A stretch of DNA of 64,000 nt from contig JAFLDH010000001.1 of NCBI GenBank assembly GCA_017302505.1, positions 28,993-92,992 of the forward strand, in the 5' to 3' direction. How positions within the stretch are numbered: position 1 is the first letter of the stretch; each line of letters starts with the position of its first letter. The stretch comes from Burkholderiales bacterium. Its GTDB lineage: Bacteria > Pseudomonadota > Gammaproteobacteria > Burkholderiales > Burkholderiaceae_C. This document shows positions 44,247 through 53,562 of this stretch, piece by piece. Below the pieces are notes generated by a model. It ran no database searches and was not told where the DNA came from. It worked only from the letters and a program-made list of their open reading frames with translations. A program made the position numbers and the translations under genes.

Positions 44247-45509
44247 TCAGCGCAGTGCGAGCGCTGCCCCGACACCGGCAAACGCCATCAGCCCATAGGC
44301 CGGCAGCACCCTCAGCGCCAGCGATCGTCCGTCGAGCACCCACAGCAGCCCGAGCTTGGTGACCTGGTTGACGGCGGCCGCGAGAAAGACGGCCAGGCCC
44401 GCGACCGAAGCGCCGACGACCCCATCGCCGACCATGCGGCCCACCGACAGCGTGATGGCATCGACGTCGACCAGGCCCGAGATCGCCGCCGTGACCATCA
44501 GCCCGGCGTCGCCGAACCGCTCGGCGAGGAATCGACCGACGAGCAGCACCGCGGCAAGGAACAGCGCGAACTGCACGGCCGCGCTCAGCTTCAGCGGATT
44601 CTGGGTCGACAGATCCGGCAGATCCCGCGCCTGCTCGCGCGTGGTCAGGTACGCGCCGAACACGGCCCCGGCAACGGCCATGGCGCCCAGGGTCCCGACG
44701 ATCGCCGCGCCGAGCGCCGGCGCGGCGACGCCGACGAGCACCGCCATGCGGCCGAACATGGCCGCGCACGCGAGCGTGGCTCCTCCGGCCGCCAGGGGCC
44801 GCCATTGCGGGGCCTCCTTGGCCCAGCGCGCCAGCGTCGCGGTGGTCGCGGTGCTGGACACCAGTCCGCCGAGCAGCGCCGTGAGGGTCAGCCCGCGGCG
44901 GGCACCGAACCAGCGCATCAGGACGAATCCGAGAAACGAGAGCAACGCAAGCAGCACGACCGCCCACCAGAGCTTGTAGGGATTCAGCGCCTCGAACGGA
45001 CCGAACCCACGATCGGGGAGGACCGGAAGGACGACGACGCTGATCAGCAGCAACTGGATGCCGCTGGTCAACTCGCCTTCGCTGAGTTTGCCGATGCCGC
45101 TGTGCATCGGCCGCTTGAGTTGCAGCAGCGCGACCGTCACCACTGCGACAGCAGCAGCCAGCAGTGTGCTGCCATCCGCCGCCAACACACCGACAAGGAA
45201 CGTGGTGATGGCCGCCATTGCCGTGGTCAGGCCCATGACGCTGTGCATGCGGGCCGTCACGATGTAGCCGGCCAGCATCAGCAGCGCCACCACGGCCAGC
45301 ACGACAACCAGGACGATTGCCCCCCAGCGTTGCGCCAGCAGACCGCTCAGGCCGCCGAGCAAGCCGATCAACGCAAAGGTGCGCAGGCCAGCGATCCGGT
45401 GGCCGTCAGGCAGATCGCGCTGCTGCCAGCCGCGCTGCAATCCGATCAGCAGGCCCGCAGCCAGCGCCATACCTACACCCAACAGATCCGACAGGGACAC
45501 GCCGCTCAT
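44247..45509 (-). CDS. MgtC/SapB-type membrane protein with DUF4010 domain
   Basis: 420 aa from ATG 45509. It has about 12 helices. The N-terminal third has G-M-A-L-A-A-G-L-L-I-G-L-Q-R-G-W and H-R-I-A-G-L-R-T-F-A-L, as in MgtC/SapB proteins, and the C-terminal part (S-S-T-A-T-T, D-V-D-A-I-T-L-S) is DUF4010. MgtC-type proteins inhibit or tune ATP synthase and Mg handling under acid or low-Mg stress; the two-domain form is uncharacterised. It is 6 bp from the PLD gene, suggesting a joint membrane role. Confidence 0.85.
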   Translation of the reverse strand: MSGVSLSDLLGVGMALAAGLLIGLQRGWQQRDLPDGHRIAGLRTFALIGLLGGLSGLLAQRWGAIVLVVVLAVVALLMLAGYIVTARMHSVMGLTTAMAAITTFLVGVLAADGSTLLAAAVAVVTVALLQLKRPMHSGIGKLSEGELTSGIQLLLISVVVLPVLPDRGFGPFEALNPYKLWWAVVLLALLSFLGFVLMRWFGARRGLTLTALLGGLVSSTATTATLARWAKEAPQWRPLAAGGATLACAAMFGRMAVLVGVAAPALGAAIVGTLGAMAVAGAVFGAYLTTREQARDLPDLSTQNPLKLSAAVQFALFLAAVLLVGRFLAERFGDAGLMVTAAISGLVDVDAITLSVGRMVGDGVVGASVAGLAVFLAAAVNQVTKLGLLWVLDGRSLALRVLPAYGLMAFAGVGAALALR

Positions 45510-45621
45510 GGGTGTACCTTCGTGCCGAGTCCTGCGGCGCGGGCACACATGCCGATCAGCGCAGCCAAGCGGCAAATCGGCTTCGCCGGGACAGCCGGGG
45601 TCTTCACGGCTTTGCCTGGGT

Positions 45622-48087
45622 TCATGCCTGTCGGGTACCCACCCGTACGGTCACGGCTTGCGATGGCTCTGCGCGCTGCTCTGCCGGCGCGTCAGCGGCT
45701 CCACGCCAGCGCTGCAACGTCAACGCATTGAGCACGACGCTCAAGCTGCTGAAGGCCATCGCCGCTCCCGCGATGACGGGGCTCAGCATGCCCAGCGCAG
45801 CCAGCGGGATGCCCAGCACGTTGTAGCCGAAGGCCCAGAACAAGCCCTGCTTGATCTTCGAGTAGGTGCGGCGCGAAATGTCCAGCGAGTCCGCCACGAG
45901 CCGCGGGTCGCCGCGCATCAGCGTGATGCCGGCGGTCTCGGTCGCCACGTCCGCGCCACCGGCCATCGCGTACGACACGGACGCTGCGGCGAGCGCGGGA
46001 CCGTCGTTCAGACCATCGCCGACGAACGCGACGATCGCGCCGGTGTCGCGCAGCTCCTTCACGACCGCCGCCTTGTCACCGGGCAGGACTTCCGCACGCA
46101 CCTCGTCGATGCCCAGCGCCTCAGCGACGGCTTGCGCCGCGCCCCGGTTGTCGCCGGTCAGCATGACCGTCCTGATGCCCAGCTGATGGAGCCGCGCCAC
46201 TGCTGCAGCGGCATTGTTCTTGATGGTGTCACCGAACGCCAGCAATCCCAGGAGCCGCCACTCGGCGCCGTCCGATCCGACCAGCCACGAGACCGTCTTG
46301 CCCTGCCGTTCGAGCCGCTGCGCCTCGGCCAGCAGATGACCTTCGTTCAACCGGTGTTCGCGCAGCATGCGCGTGCTGCCGAGGGCCAGCTTCCGGCCTC
46401 CAACAGCACCTTCGACACCTCGGCCGGGAAGCGCCTTCGCATCGTGGGCCTCGGGCACCGGCAGGCGCTCCTCGCGCACCTTGTCCATGACCGCCACCGC
46501 GAGCGGATGACAGCTCGACTTCTGGAGTGCAGCGGCAAGCTGAAGCACCTCGTCACGAGTCGAGCCGCCGGCGGCCGCAACCGCAACGAGCGATGGTTTG
46601 CCGTCGGTGAGCGTACCGGTCTTGTCGAAGGCGACGACCGTGACCGCATGCGCGACCTCCAAGGCTTCGGCGTCCTTGATGAGGATGCCGTGCCGGGCGG
46701 CGACCCCGGTGCCAGCCATGATGGCCGTCGGCGTCGCCAGACCCAGGGCGCAGGGGCAGGCGATGACCAGCACGGCCACCGCGTTGATGAGTGCGTGTTC
46801 CCAGTCCCCCGTGAAGACCGCCCAGCCGACGAAGGTCGCCAGCGCGATGCCGAGGACGGCCGGGACGAATACCGCGCTGACGCGGTCGACGATGCGTTGG
46901 ATGGGCGCTTTCGCGGCCTGGGCCGACTCGACCATCCGGATGATGCGAGCCAGCGTCGTCTCCGCGCCGATGGCGGTCGTGCGAACGGTCAGCGCGCCTT
47001 CGGCGTTGATGGCGCCGCCAGTGACCTTGTCACCGACGGCTTTGGGCACCGGCAGGCTCTCGCCGGTGATGAGCGATTCATCGATGTGGCTGCGACCTTC
47101 AACGATTTCACCGTCGACGGCGACGCGGTCACCCGGCCGGATGACGACGAGGTCGTCCACGATGACTTGCTCCACGGCAATATCGACTTCCGCGCCGTTG
47201 CGACGGACCCGCGCGGTGGTCGGTCGCAATGCGTTCAACGCGCGGATGGCGTCGGCGGTTTGCCGCTTGGCCCGGTGCTCGAGCCACTTGCCCAACAAGA
47301 CCAGCGTGATGACGGCCGCAGAGGCCTCGAAGTACAGGTGCGGCATGCCGTGCCCGGCGTGCTCGAAGAGCAGGTAGACCGAAAGCCCATAAGCAGCGGA
47401 GGTGCCCAGCGCCACCAGCAGGTCCATGTTGCCGGTCTTGGCGAGCACGGCTTTCCAGCCGGCCCTGTAGAAGCGCCAGCCCAGCCAGAACTGGACCGGC
47501 GTGGCCAGCACCAGTTGTGTCCAGCCGTTGAGCATCCACTCGATGCCGAAGAGCCACAGCAGCATCGGCACGACAAGCGGCAGGGTCAGCGCAGTGCTTG
47601 CCGCCACGGGCCACCACAGCGGCAGTCGATTGGCGGACTGGAGTTTCGGCTCCCAAACCGCCTTCGCCGCGTAACCGGTCTTCTCGATGGCCGCCTTCAA
47701 GGCTGAAACCGGCACGGTCGAAAGCGCCCGGATGGCCGCCTTCTCGGTCGCCAGGTTGACGATGGCGCTGCAGACGCCGGGAACCTTGAGCAGCGCCTTC
47801 TCCACCCGCACGACGCAGGACGCACAAGTCATCCCTTCCACCCGCAGTGTTGTTTCGGTGATCGCCACGTCGTAGCCGGCTTTGCGAGTGGCCGCGATCA
47901 GTGAATCCGCCGTCACGGAAGCATCGGCAACGACAGATGCCTGCTCCGTGGCCAGGTTGACGCGCGCCTCCTCGACGCCCGGAACCGCCTCGAGCGTCTT
48001 CTCGACGCGCAATGCGCACGAGGCGCAGGTCATCCCCGTGACTTGAAGCTTGATTCCGCGTGGGTCGGACGATGCAACGGTGCTCAA
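45622..48087 (-). CDS. copA: Copper-exporting P1B-ATPase CopA with two HMA domains
   Basis: 821 aa; TTG at 48087 is the only sensible start before the first HMA domain. Two HMA domains each carry G-M-T-C-A-S-C. The core has [21 protein letters not shown] and G-D-G-L-N-D-G-P. The usual E-H-P-L of the nucleotide domain is S-C-H-P-L here. Cu+/Ag+ helix marks (Y-N in helix 7, M-A-F-S-S in helix 8) are present. It pumps cytosolic Cu+ to the periplasm, receiving it from CopZ-like protein 41317. A CueR-type promoter lies 34 bp upstream. A cueR gene itself is not in the window. Confidence 0.96.
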   Translation of the reverse strand: MSTVASSDPRGIKLQVTGMTCASCALRVEKTLEAVPGVEEARVNLATEQASVVADASVTADSLIAATRKAGYDVAITETTLRVEGMTCASCVVRVEKALLKVPGVCSAIVNLATEKAAIRALSTVPVSALKAAIEKTGYAAKAVWEPKLQSANRLPLWWPVAASTALTLPLVVPMLLWLFGIEWMLNGWTQLVLATPVQFWLGWRFYRAGWKAVLAKTGNMDLLVALGTSAAYGLSVYLLFEHAGHGMPHLYFEASAAVITLVLLGKWLEHRAKRQTADAIRALNALRPTTARVRRNGAEVDIAVEQVIVDDLVVIRPGDRVAVDGEIVEGRSHIDESLITGESLPVPKAVGDKVTGGAINAEGALTVRTTAIGAETTLARIIRMVESAQAAKAPIQRIVDRVSAVFVPAVLGIALATFVGWAVFTGDWEHALINAVAVLVIACPCALGLATPTAIMAGTGVAARHGILIKDAEALEVAHAVTVVAFDKTGTLTDGKPSLVAVAAAGGSTRDEVLQLAAALQKSSCHPLAVAVMDKVREERLPVPEAHDAKALPGRGVEGAVGGRKLALGSTRMLREHRLNEGHLLAEAQRLERQGKTVSWLVGSDGAEWRLLGLLAFGDTIKNNAAAAVARLHQLGIRTVMLTGDNRGAAQAVAEALGIDEVRAEVLPGDKAAVVKELRDTGAIVAFVGDGLNDGPALAAASVSYAMAGGADVATETAGITLMRGDPRLVADSLDISRRTYSKIKQGLFWAFGYNVLGIPLAALGMLSPVIAGAAMAFSSLSVVLNALTLQRWRGAADAPAEQRAEPSQAVTVRVGTRQA

Positions 48088-48120
48088 AGGTGCCTCTGGA
48101 AGCTGTTCAGCGTCTGCGCA

Positions 48121-48151
48121 TCGTCAAGGTTCCAACGCTGGGAAGGTCAAT
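48121..48151 (-). promoter_or_regulatory. CueR-type copper promoter of copA
   Basis: On the minus strand: -35 TTGACC (48146-48151), 19-bp spacer, -10 GACGAT (48121-48126). The spacer holds a CCTTCCCA-GCG-TTGGAACC type dyad (ACCTTCCCA and TTGGAACCT), the signature of CueR-controlled copA promoters. The start codon of copA is 34 bp downstream of the -10. A CueR-like MerR protein encoded elsewhere, or the one at 34505, could bind. Confidence 0.75.
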
Positions 48152-48177
48152 GGTGCCGTTGTATTCTGCCTACGGCG

Positions 48178-48268
48178 GGTGCACGCGGCGCACGGCCGAC
48201 GAAGCCAAGGCTTTTTTGGTCCGCTCGGTGCGGACGCCGGCAGCCAATGAGCGGCGCCGTGTGCACCC
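48178..48268. repeat. 15-bp imperfect inverted repeat with inner hairpin
   Basis: Arms GGGTGCACGCGGCGC (48178-48192) and GCGCCGTGTGCACCC (48254-48268) are inverted copies with one mismatch in 15 and lie 61 bp apart. Inside is a perfect 6-bp stem GTCCGC-TCGGT-GCGGAC (48220-48236) preceded by a run of six T. The layout does not fit a simple terminator in either direction. The element fills the gap between the Cus downstream gene and the CueR promoter of copA. It could be a repeat element, a small mobile remnant or an RNA structure. Confidence 0.6.
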
Positions 48269-48295
48269 ATCGATGATCCTGCCGGGCACTTGCAC

Positions 48296-48667
48296 TCAAG
48301 GCTTGGCTTGCTTGGCCATTTGCCGGTAATCGGCAGCCATGGCCTCATAGTCCTTTGCAAGCCCGTCGTTCTTGGCCGCGATCGCATTGCAGTGAGCGGG
48401 CATGCTGGCGGCGCCCCTTCCGCCCGCGATCATTGCCTGGTAGCTCTTGGCCATCTTGCGATGTTCTGCCGCGATGCCGCGGGCTGCAGCGGCCTGCTGG
48501 TCGTAGTACGTGGCCAAGGTTTCGAAGTCGCCTTGGCTGCGCGCAGCCTCGACGCGTTGGAGCAGTTCGGTCGAGGGCAAGGTCTGCGCCGCAACGCTGC
48601 CGGCCAGCACAGCGCCCAGCAGCAATACCGAGGCGAATCGACGCGAAGATCTCAGTTGAGCATTCAT
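48296..48667 (-). CDS. Small secreted protein of the Cus run (function unknown)
   Basis: 123 aa from ATG 48667. A signal peptide ends in G-S-V-A-A-Q. The mature chain is helical, with E-H-R-K-M-A-K-S-Y-Q-A-M and a single Cys in M-P-A-H-C-N-A-I-A, and repeats of Y-x-x-M-A. It is 41 bp after the cusA stop on the same strand, so probably part of the Cus transcript. Met, His and one Cys suggest metal binding (inference). No family recognised. Confidence 0.6.
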   Translation of the reverse strand: MNAQLRSSRRFASVLLLGAVLAGSVAAQTLPSTELLQRVEAARSQGDFETLATYYDQQAAAARGIAAEHRKMAKSYQAMIAGGRGAASMPAHCNAIAAKNDGLAKDYEAMAADYRQMAKQAKP

Positions 48668-48708
48668 GGTATTTCCTTGACTGGAAAGTGAACTGAAATG
48701 GACGAGCG

Positions 48709-51700
48709 TCAACCGATGCTCGCCGAGGAATGCGCCGCATCCGCCGGTAGCACGGCTGCATTGCGCTGGGTGCGCGCCAGTTGCCACTGCTTGATCAGGG
48801 CGTAGAGCGCGGGAATGACGCCAAGTGTCAGCACCGTCGACGAGATCATCCCGCCGACCATCGGCGCCGCGATGCGGCGCATCACTTCGGAGCCGGTGCC
48901 GGTGCCCCACATGATGGGCAGCAGCCCGGCCATGATGGCCACCACGGTCATCATCTTCGGCCGCACGCGCTCGACCGCGCCTTCCATGACGGCGCCATAA
49001 AGATCGGCGGCGCCGGGCAGGCGACCCTTCTGGCGACAGGATTCCTGGGCATGGGTCCAGGCATGGTCGAGGTAGATCAACATGACCACGCCGGTCTGCG
49101 CCGCGACACCGGCCAGCGCGATGAAGCCGACCGCGACGGCCACCGACAGGTTGTAGCCCAGCGCCCACATCAGCCACACGCCGCCGACCAACGCGAAGGG
49201 CACAGACAGCATCACGATCATGGTCTCGGTCAGGCGCTTGAAGTTCAGGTACAGCAGCAGGAAGATCGTCAGCAGCGTCAACGGGATGACCACCTTCATG
49301 CGCTCGATCGCCCGTTCCATGTACTCGAACTGGCCGCTCCAGGTGATGTAGTACCCGGCCGGGAACCTTACCTGCTCGGCCACGGCCTTGCGCGCGTCGG
49401 CCACGTAAGAGCCGATGTCGCGGCCGCGGATGTCGACGAAGATGTAGGCCGACAGCAGCGCGTTCTCAGTGCGGATGCCCGGCGCGCCGCGCGCGACCAC
49501 CACCTTGGCCAGCTGGCCCAGAGGCACCATCGCGCCGCCCATAATGGGCACGAGCACCTCGCGCTCGATCTGCTTGGGGTTGGCACGCAACTCGCGCGGG
49601 TAGCGCACGGTCACGCCGAAGCGCTCGCGGCCTTCCACGGTGGTGGTCACCATTTCGCCGCCAAGCGCGCTGCCGATGACGTCCAGCAACTCGCCCACCG
49701 ACAAGCCATAGCGAGCGAGTTGCTCGCGGTCGGGCTCGATGTTGAGATAGCTGCCGCCGGTCAGTCGCTCGGCAAACGCCGAGGTCGTGCCCGGCACAGT
49801 CCTGACCACGTCTTCGATCTCTTTCGCCAGCTTCTCCATCTCGCCCAGGTCCTTGCCGAAGACCTTGATGCCGATGGGCGTGCGGATGCCGGTGGCCAGC
49901 ATGTCCAGGCGCGCCTTGATCGGCATGGTCCAGGCATTGGCCACGCCCGGGAACTGCAGCGCCTGGTCCATGTCGGCGATCAGCTTGTCGGGGTTCATGC
50001 CCGGGCGCCACTGCTCTTGCGGCTTCAGGTTGATGACGGTCTCGAACATCTCGATCGGCGCCGGGTCGGTGGCCGTGCCGGCGCGCCCGGCCTTGCCGAA
50101 GACCGAAGCCACTTCAGGGAAGCTCTTGATGATCTTGTTCTGCGTCTGCAGCACCTCGGCTGCCTTGGTGATCGACATACCCGGCAGCGAGGCCGGCATG
50201 TACAGCAAGGTGCCCTCGTTGAGCGTGGGCATGAACTCGCTGCCGAGCCTGGAGGCCGGGTACCAGGTGGCCACGAGAGCAATCATGGCCAGCGCGATGG
50301 TCAACTTGCGCCAGCGCATCACCGCCTCGATGATCGGGCGGTACGACCAGATCAGGAAGCGGTTCACCGGGTTCTTCTTCTCCGGCATGATCTTGCCGCG
50401 GATGAACAGCAGCATCAGCACCGGCACCAGGGTCACGGACAGCAACGAGGCACCGGCCATTGCGAAGGTCTTGGTGTAGGCCAGCGGCGCGAACAGCCGG
50501 CCCTCCTGTGACTCGAGCGTGAACACCGGCAGAAAAGAGACCGTGATGATCAGCAGAGAGAAGAACAGCGACGGGCCGACCTCCCTGCACGCTTCGAGCA
50601 TGGCTTCGGCACGCTCGCGCGCGCTGTGATCGGCCTTCAGGCGCTCGAGGTGCTTGTGCGCGTTTTCGATCATCACGATGGCCGCGTCGACCATCGCGCC
50701 GATGGCGATCGCGATGCCGCCCAGGCTCATGATGTTGGAGTTCATGCCCAGCAGGCGCATCGCGATGAAGGAGATCAGCACGCCCACCGGCAGCATCAGG
50801 ATCGCCACCAGGGCCGAGCGCACATGCATCAGGAAGACGACGCACACCAGGGCGACGATCAGGCTCTCCTCGAGCAGCGTGACGCTGAGTGTCTTGATCG
50901 CGCGGTGGATCAGATCCGAGCGGTCATAGACGGCTTCGATCGTCACGCCTTCGGGCAGACCGGCAGAGATCTCGGCCACCTTGGCCTTGAGGTTGTGGAT
51001 CACCTCCAGCGCGTTCTGGCCGAAGCGCGCCATGGCGATGCCGGAGACGACCTCGCCCTCGCCGTTGAGCTCGCTCAGGCCGCGGCGTTCGTCCGGCGCC
51101 ATCTCGACGCGTGCAATGTCGCGGATGAGCACCGGCGTGCCGCCCTCGCTCTTGACGACCAGCATCTCGATGTCGACCCGGCCGCGCAGGTAGCCTTTGC
51201 CGCGCACCATGTACTCGGTCTCGGTCATCTCGACCACGCGCCCGCCGACGTCGCGGTTGGAATCCCGGATGACCTGCGCCACCTTCATCAACGGGATGCC
51301 GTAGCTGCGCAGCTTCAGCGGATCGACCGTGACCTGGTAGGTTTGCACGAAGCCGCCCAGCGACGCCACCTCGGCCACGCCCGGCGCCTTGGTCAGCTGG
51401 TAGCGCACGTACCAGTCCTGGATGGTGCGCAACTCGGCCAGCGTCCGGTTCTTCGCCAGCAGGGCGTACTGGTAGACCCAGCCCACGCCGGTTGCGTCGG
51501 GCCCCAGCGATGGCGACACGCCTGCGGGCAGCCGGCTGGCGGCGAAGTTCAGGTACTCGAGCACGCGGCTGCGGGCCCAATAGATGTCGGTGCCGTCTTC
51601 GAAGATGACGTAGACGAAAGAGGCGCCGAAGAACGAGAAACCCCGCACCACCTTGGACTTCGGCACGGCCAGCATTGCCGTCGTCAGCGGGTAAGTCACT

Positions 51701-51891
51701 TGGTCTTCGACCACCTGTGGCGCCTGGCCCGGGTACTCGGTGTAGACGATGACCTGCACGTCCGACAGGTCGGGCAGCGCGTCGAGCGGCGTCTTCATCA
51801 CGGCAACGACACCGGCGACGACGACGAAAAGGGTGGCGAGCAGGACCAGGAACGGATTCCTGCCCGACCATTGAATGATTCTGGCCAGCAT
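48709..51891 (-). CDS. cusA: HME-RND efflux permease, CusA type (Cu/Ag)
   Basis: 1060 aa, the family length. N-terminal T-P-L-D-A-L-P-D-L-S-D-V-Q-V-I is typical of CusA/SilA. The fourth-helix motif G-G-I-A-I-A-I-G-A-M-V-D-A-A-I-V-M is that of the monovalent (Cu+/Ag+) branch, not the Czc branch. Proton-coupled export from periplasm and cytosol through a CusB-CusC channel is the known role. Its ATG follows a AGGAAG site, 12 bp after cusB. Three genes in the order C, B, A plus the small secreted gene form one run from 54968 to 48296. Confidence 0.96.
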   Translation of the reverse strand: MLARIIQWSGRNPFLVLLATLFVVVAGVVAVMKTPLDALPDLSDVQVIVYTEYPGQAPQVVEDQVTYPLTTAMLAVPKSKVVRGFSFFGASFVYVIFEDGTDIYWARSRVLEYLNFAASRLPAGVSPSLGPDATGVGWVYQYALLAKNRTLAELRTIQDWYVRYQLTKAPGVAEVASLGGFVQTYQVTVDPLKLRSYGIPLMKVAQVIRDSNRDVGGRVVEMTETEYMVRGKGYLRGRVDIEMLVVKSEGGTPVLIRDIARVEMAPDERRGLSELNGEGEVVSGIAMARFGQNALEVIHNLKAKVAEISAGLPEGVTIEAVYDRSDLIHRAIKTLSVTLLEESLIVALVCVVFLMHVRSALVAILMLPVGVLISFIAMRLLGMNSNIMSLGGIAIAIGAMVDAAIVMIENAHKHLERLKADHSARERAEAMLEACREVGPSLFFSLLIITVSFLPVFTLESQEGRLFAPLAYTKTFAMAGASLLSVTLVPVLMLLFIRGKIMPEKKNPVNRFLIWSYRPIIEAVMRWRKLTIALAMIALVATWYPASRLGSEFMPTLNEGTLLYMPASLPGMSITKAAEVLQTQNKIIKSFPEVASVFGKAGRAGTATDPAPIEMFETVINLKPQEQWRPGMNPDKLIADMDQALQFPGVANAWTMPIKARLDMLATGIRTPIGIKVFGKDLGEMEKLAKEIEDVVRTVPGTTSAFAERLTGGSYLNIEPDREQLARYGLSVGELLDVIGSALGGEMVTTTVEGRERFGVTVRYPRELRANPKQIEREVLVPIMGGAMVPLGQLAKVVVARGAPGIRTENALLSAYIFVDIRGRDIGSYVADARKAVAEQVRFPAGYYITWSGQFEYMERAIERMKVVIPLTLLTIFLLLYLNFKRLTETMIVMLSVPFALVGGVWLMWALGYNLSVAVAVGFIALAGVAAQTGVVMLIYLDHAWTHAQESCRQKGRLPGAADLYGAVMEGAVERVRPKMMTVVAIMAGLLPIMWGTGTGSEVMRRIAAPMVGGMISSTVLTLGVIPALYALIKQWQLARTQRNAAVLPADAAHSSASIG

Positions 51892-51903
51892 GGCTTCCTC
51901 GCT

Positions 51904-53562
51904 TCAGTGGCCGCTGTGGGAACTCTTGCCCGACCCGGGGACCGGGGTAGCGGGCACCGCCTCGGCGGCGGGCGTGCGCGCAGCTGCCGCGACCGAGGTG
52001 ACCACGTATTCGCCGGGCTGGCGTTCGACGAACTCGAAGGACACTGCTTGCCCCGGCTTCAGGCCCTGCAGCAGGCTGGCGTTTGCGGCCTTGAACTCCA
52101 TCGTCATCGCCGGCCATCTCAAACTGGCGACCGGACCGTGGTCGAGGCTCAGGGTGCCGGCCTTCAAGTCAATGGCACTTACTGACCCTTCGGCCTTGTG
52201 GCCGACCGGCACCGATTTGGGCGACGGCGCGGCCGACGCTGCCGGCGCGGTGCCTTTGGGCGCACCGCCATGGCCCGCATGGCCCGCCAGGCCGCCTACG
52301 GCGGCCTTCAGGTTGCTCTCGGCGTCGATCAGGAAATTGGCTGCCACGACCACCTGCTCGCCTTGGCGTACGCCCTTCAGCACCTCGACGTGGTTCTCCC
52401 CGCGCGCGCCAAGCTCGACCTCGCGCGGCTCGTAGCGTCCTTCTTCGATTTGCACCAGCACGATCCTGCGCGTGCCGCTGTCGATGACCGCCGAATCCGG
52501 CACGGCGAGTACCGGCTGGGTGCCGCCCACCGGCAACTCGACTTGCGCATACATGGCGGGCTTGAGCAGCTGTCCAGGATTGGCCAGTTCGATGCGCACC
52601 GCCAGCGTGCGGGTTTCGGCCTTCATGGTGGGGTAGACGTAGGTGATCCGGCCCTCGAACACCTGGTTCGGGTAGGCATTGATCGTCACCTTGGCCTTGG
52701 CACCGGTCTTGACCAGTCCGATGTCCTGCTCGAACACGTCGGCGATCACCCATACCGAAGACAGGTCGGTCACCTGATAGAGCGCCTCACCCGGCATGAA
52801 GCGCATGCCCTGGAGCGCCTTCTTTTCGGTGACGAGTCCGGACACCGGCGAGCGGAACGTGATCGTGCGACGGGCTTCACCGCTACTCGTCAGTGCATCC
52901 ACCTGCTCCGGCGGGAGGTCCCAGTTGCGCAGGCGGACAAGGCTGGATTCCGCGAGCTGCTTCATGCCGGCCTGCGCCTCGGGCCCGGCACCCTGCATGG
53001 CCTGCATGCCCTGCACCGCGATGAGGTACTCACGCTGCGCCGACACCAGCTCGGGGCTGTAGACCTCGAACAGCGGCTGGCCCTTGCTCACCGGCTGGCC
53101 GGTCACGTTGACATGCAGGCGCTCGACATAGCCCTCGAACTTCGGCGAGATCGCGTACATGCGCCGCTCGTCAGGCTCAATCCGGCCCGCAGCGCGCACC
53201 GTCTTGCCCAGCAGGCGCGTGCTTGCCGCCTCGGTGCGCACGCCCAGCTTCTGGATCTTTTCGGTGCTGATGCGAATTTGGTTGGCGCCTGCCGGCGCGG
53301 CGCTGGCGTCCTTCTCCTCGCCTTCGTAGACGGCGATGTAGTCCATGCCCATCGGGTCCTTCTTCGGCGTCGGCGAGGTGTCGGCCAGGCCCATCGGGTT
53401 GCGGTAGTAGAGCAGCTTGCGCTGCGGCGCCGCCACGGGCGCCGAGGCGGTGGCGGACAGGCCATCGTGCGCATCGACCGTCCTGCGCTGACCGAGCCAA
53501 TAGCTGCCCGCACCCACGGCGCCGAGCACAACGATGGCGAGCAGTGTCGTGGCGAACTTCAA
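51904..53562 (-). CDS. cusB: CusB-type periplasmic adaptor with C-terminal CusF domain
   Basis: 552 aa, TTG start overlapping the cusC stop (TTGA). Residues 50-82 are a heavy-metal-binding domain (Y-R-N-P-M-G-L and D-P-M-G-M-D-Y), then the adaptor hairpin and beta barrel. Residues 454-526 are a CusF domain with D-H-G-P-V and R-W-P-A-M-T-M-E-F, holding the His, Trp and two Met of the Cu+/Ag+ site. In E. coli CusF is a separate periplasmic chaperone; here it is fused to its target, then followed by a His-containing tail. It joins the pump CusA to the channel. Confidence 0.95.
   Translation of the reverse strand: MKFATTLLAIVVLGAVGAGSYWLGQRRTVDAHDGLSATASAPVAAPQRKLLYYRNPMGLADTSPTPKKDPMGMDYIAVYEGEEKDASAAPAGANQIRISTEKIQKLGVRTEAASTRLLGKTVRAAGRIEPDERRMYAISPKFEGYVERLHVNVTGQPVSKGQPLFEVYSPELVSAQREYLIAVQGMQAMQGAGPEAQAGMKQLAESSLVRLRNWDLPPEQVDALTSSGEARRTITFRSPVSGLVTEKKALQGMRFMPGEALYQVTDLSSVWVIADVFEQDIGLVKTGAKAKVTINAYPNQVFEGRITYVYPTMKAETRTLAVRIELANPGQLLKPAMYAQVELPVGGTQPVLAVPDSAVIDSGTRRIVLVQIEEGRYEPREVELGARGENHVEVLKGVRQGEQVVVAANFLIDAESNLKAAVGGLAGHAGHGGAPKGTAPAASAAPSPKSVPVGHKAEGSVSAIDLKAGTLSLDHGPVASLRWPAMTMEFKAANASLLQGLKPGQAVSFEFVERQPGEYVVTSVAAAARTPAAEAVPATPVPGSGKSSHSGH

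Noticed and set aside
48205-48237. Hairpin plus T-run as a rho-independent terminator
   Set aside because: The T6 run comes before the perfect stem on the plus strand and reads as A6 after the stem on the minus strand, so neither direction has stem then T-run.
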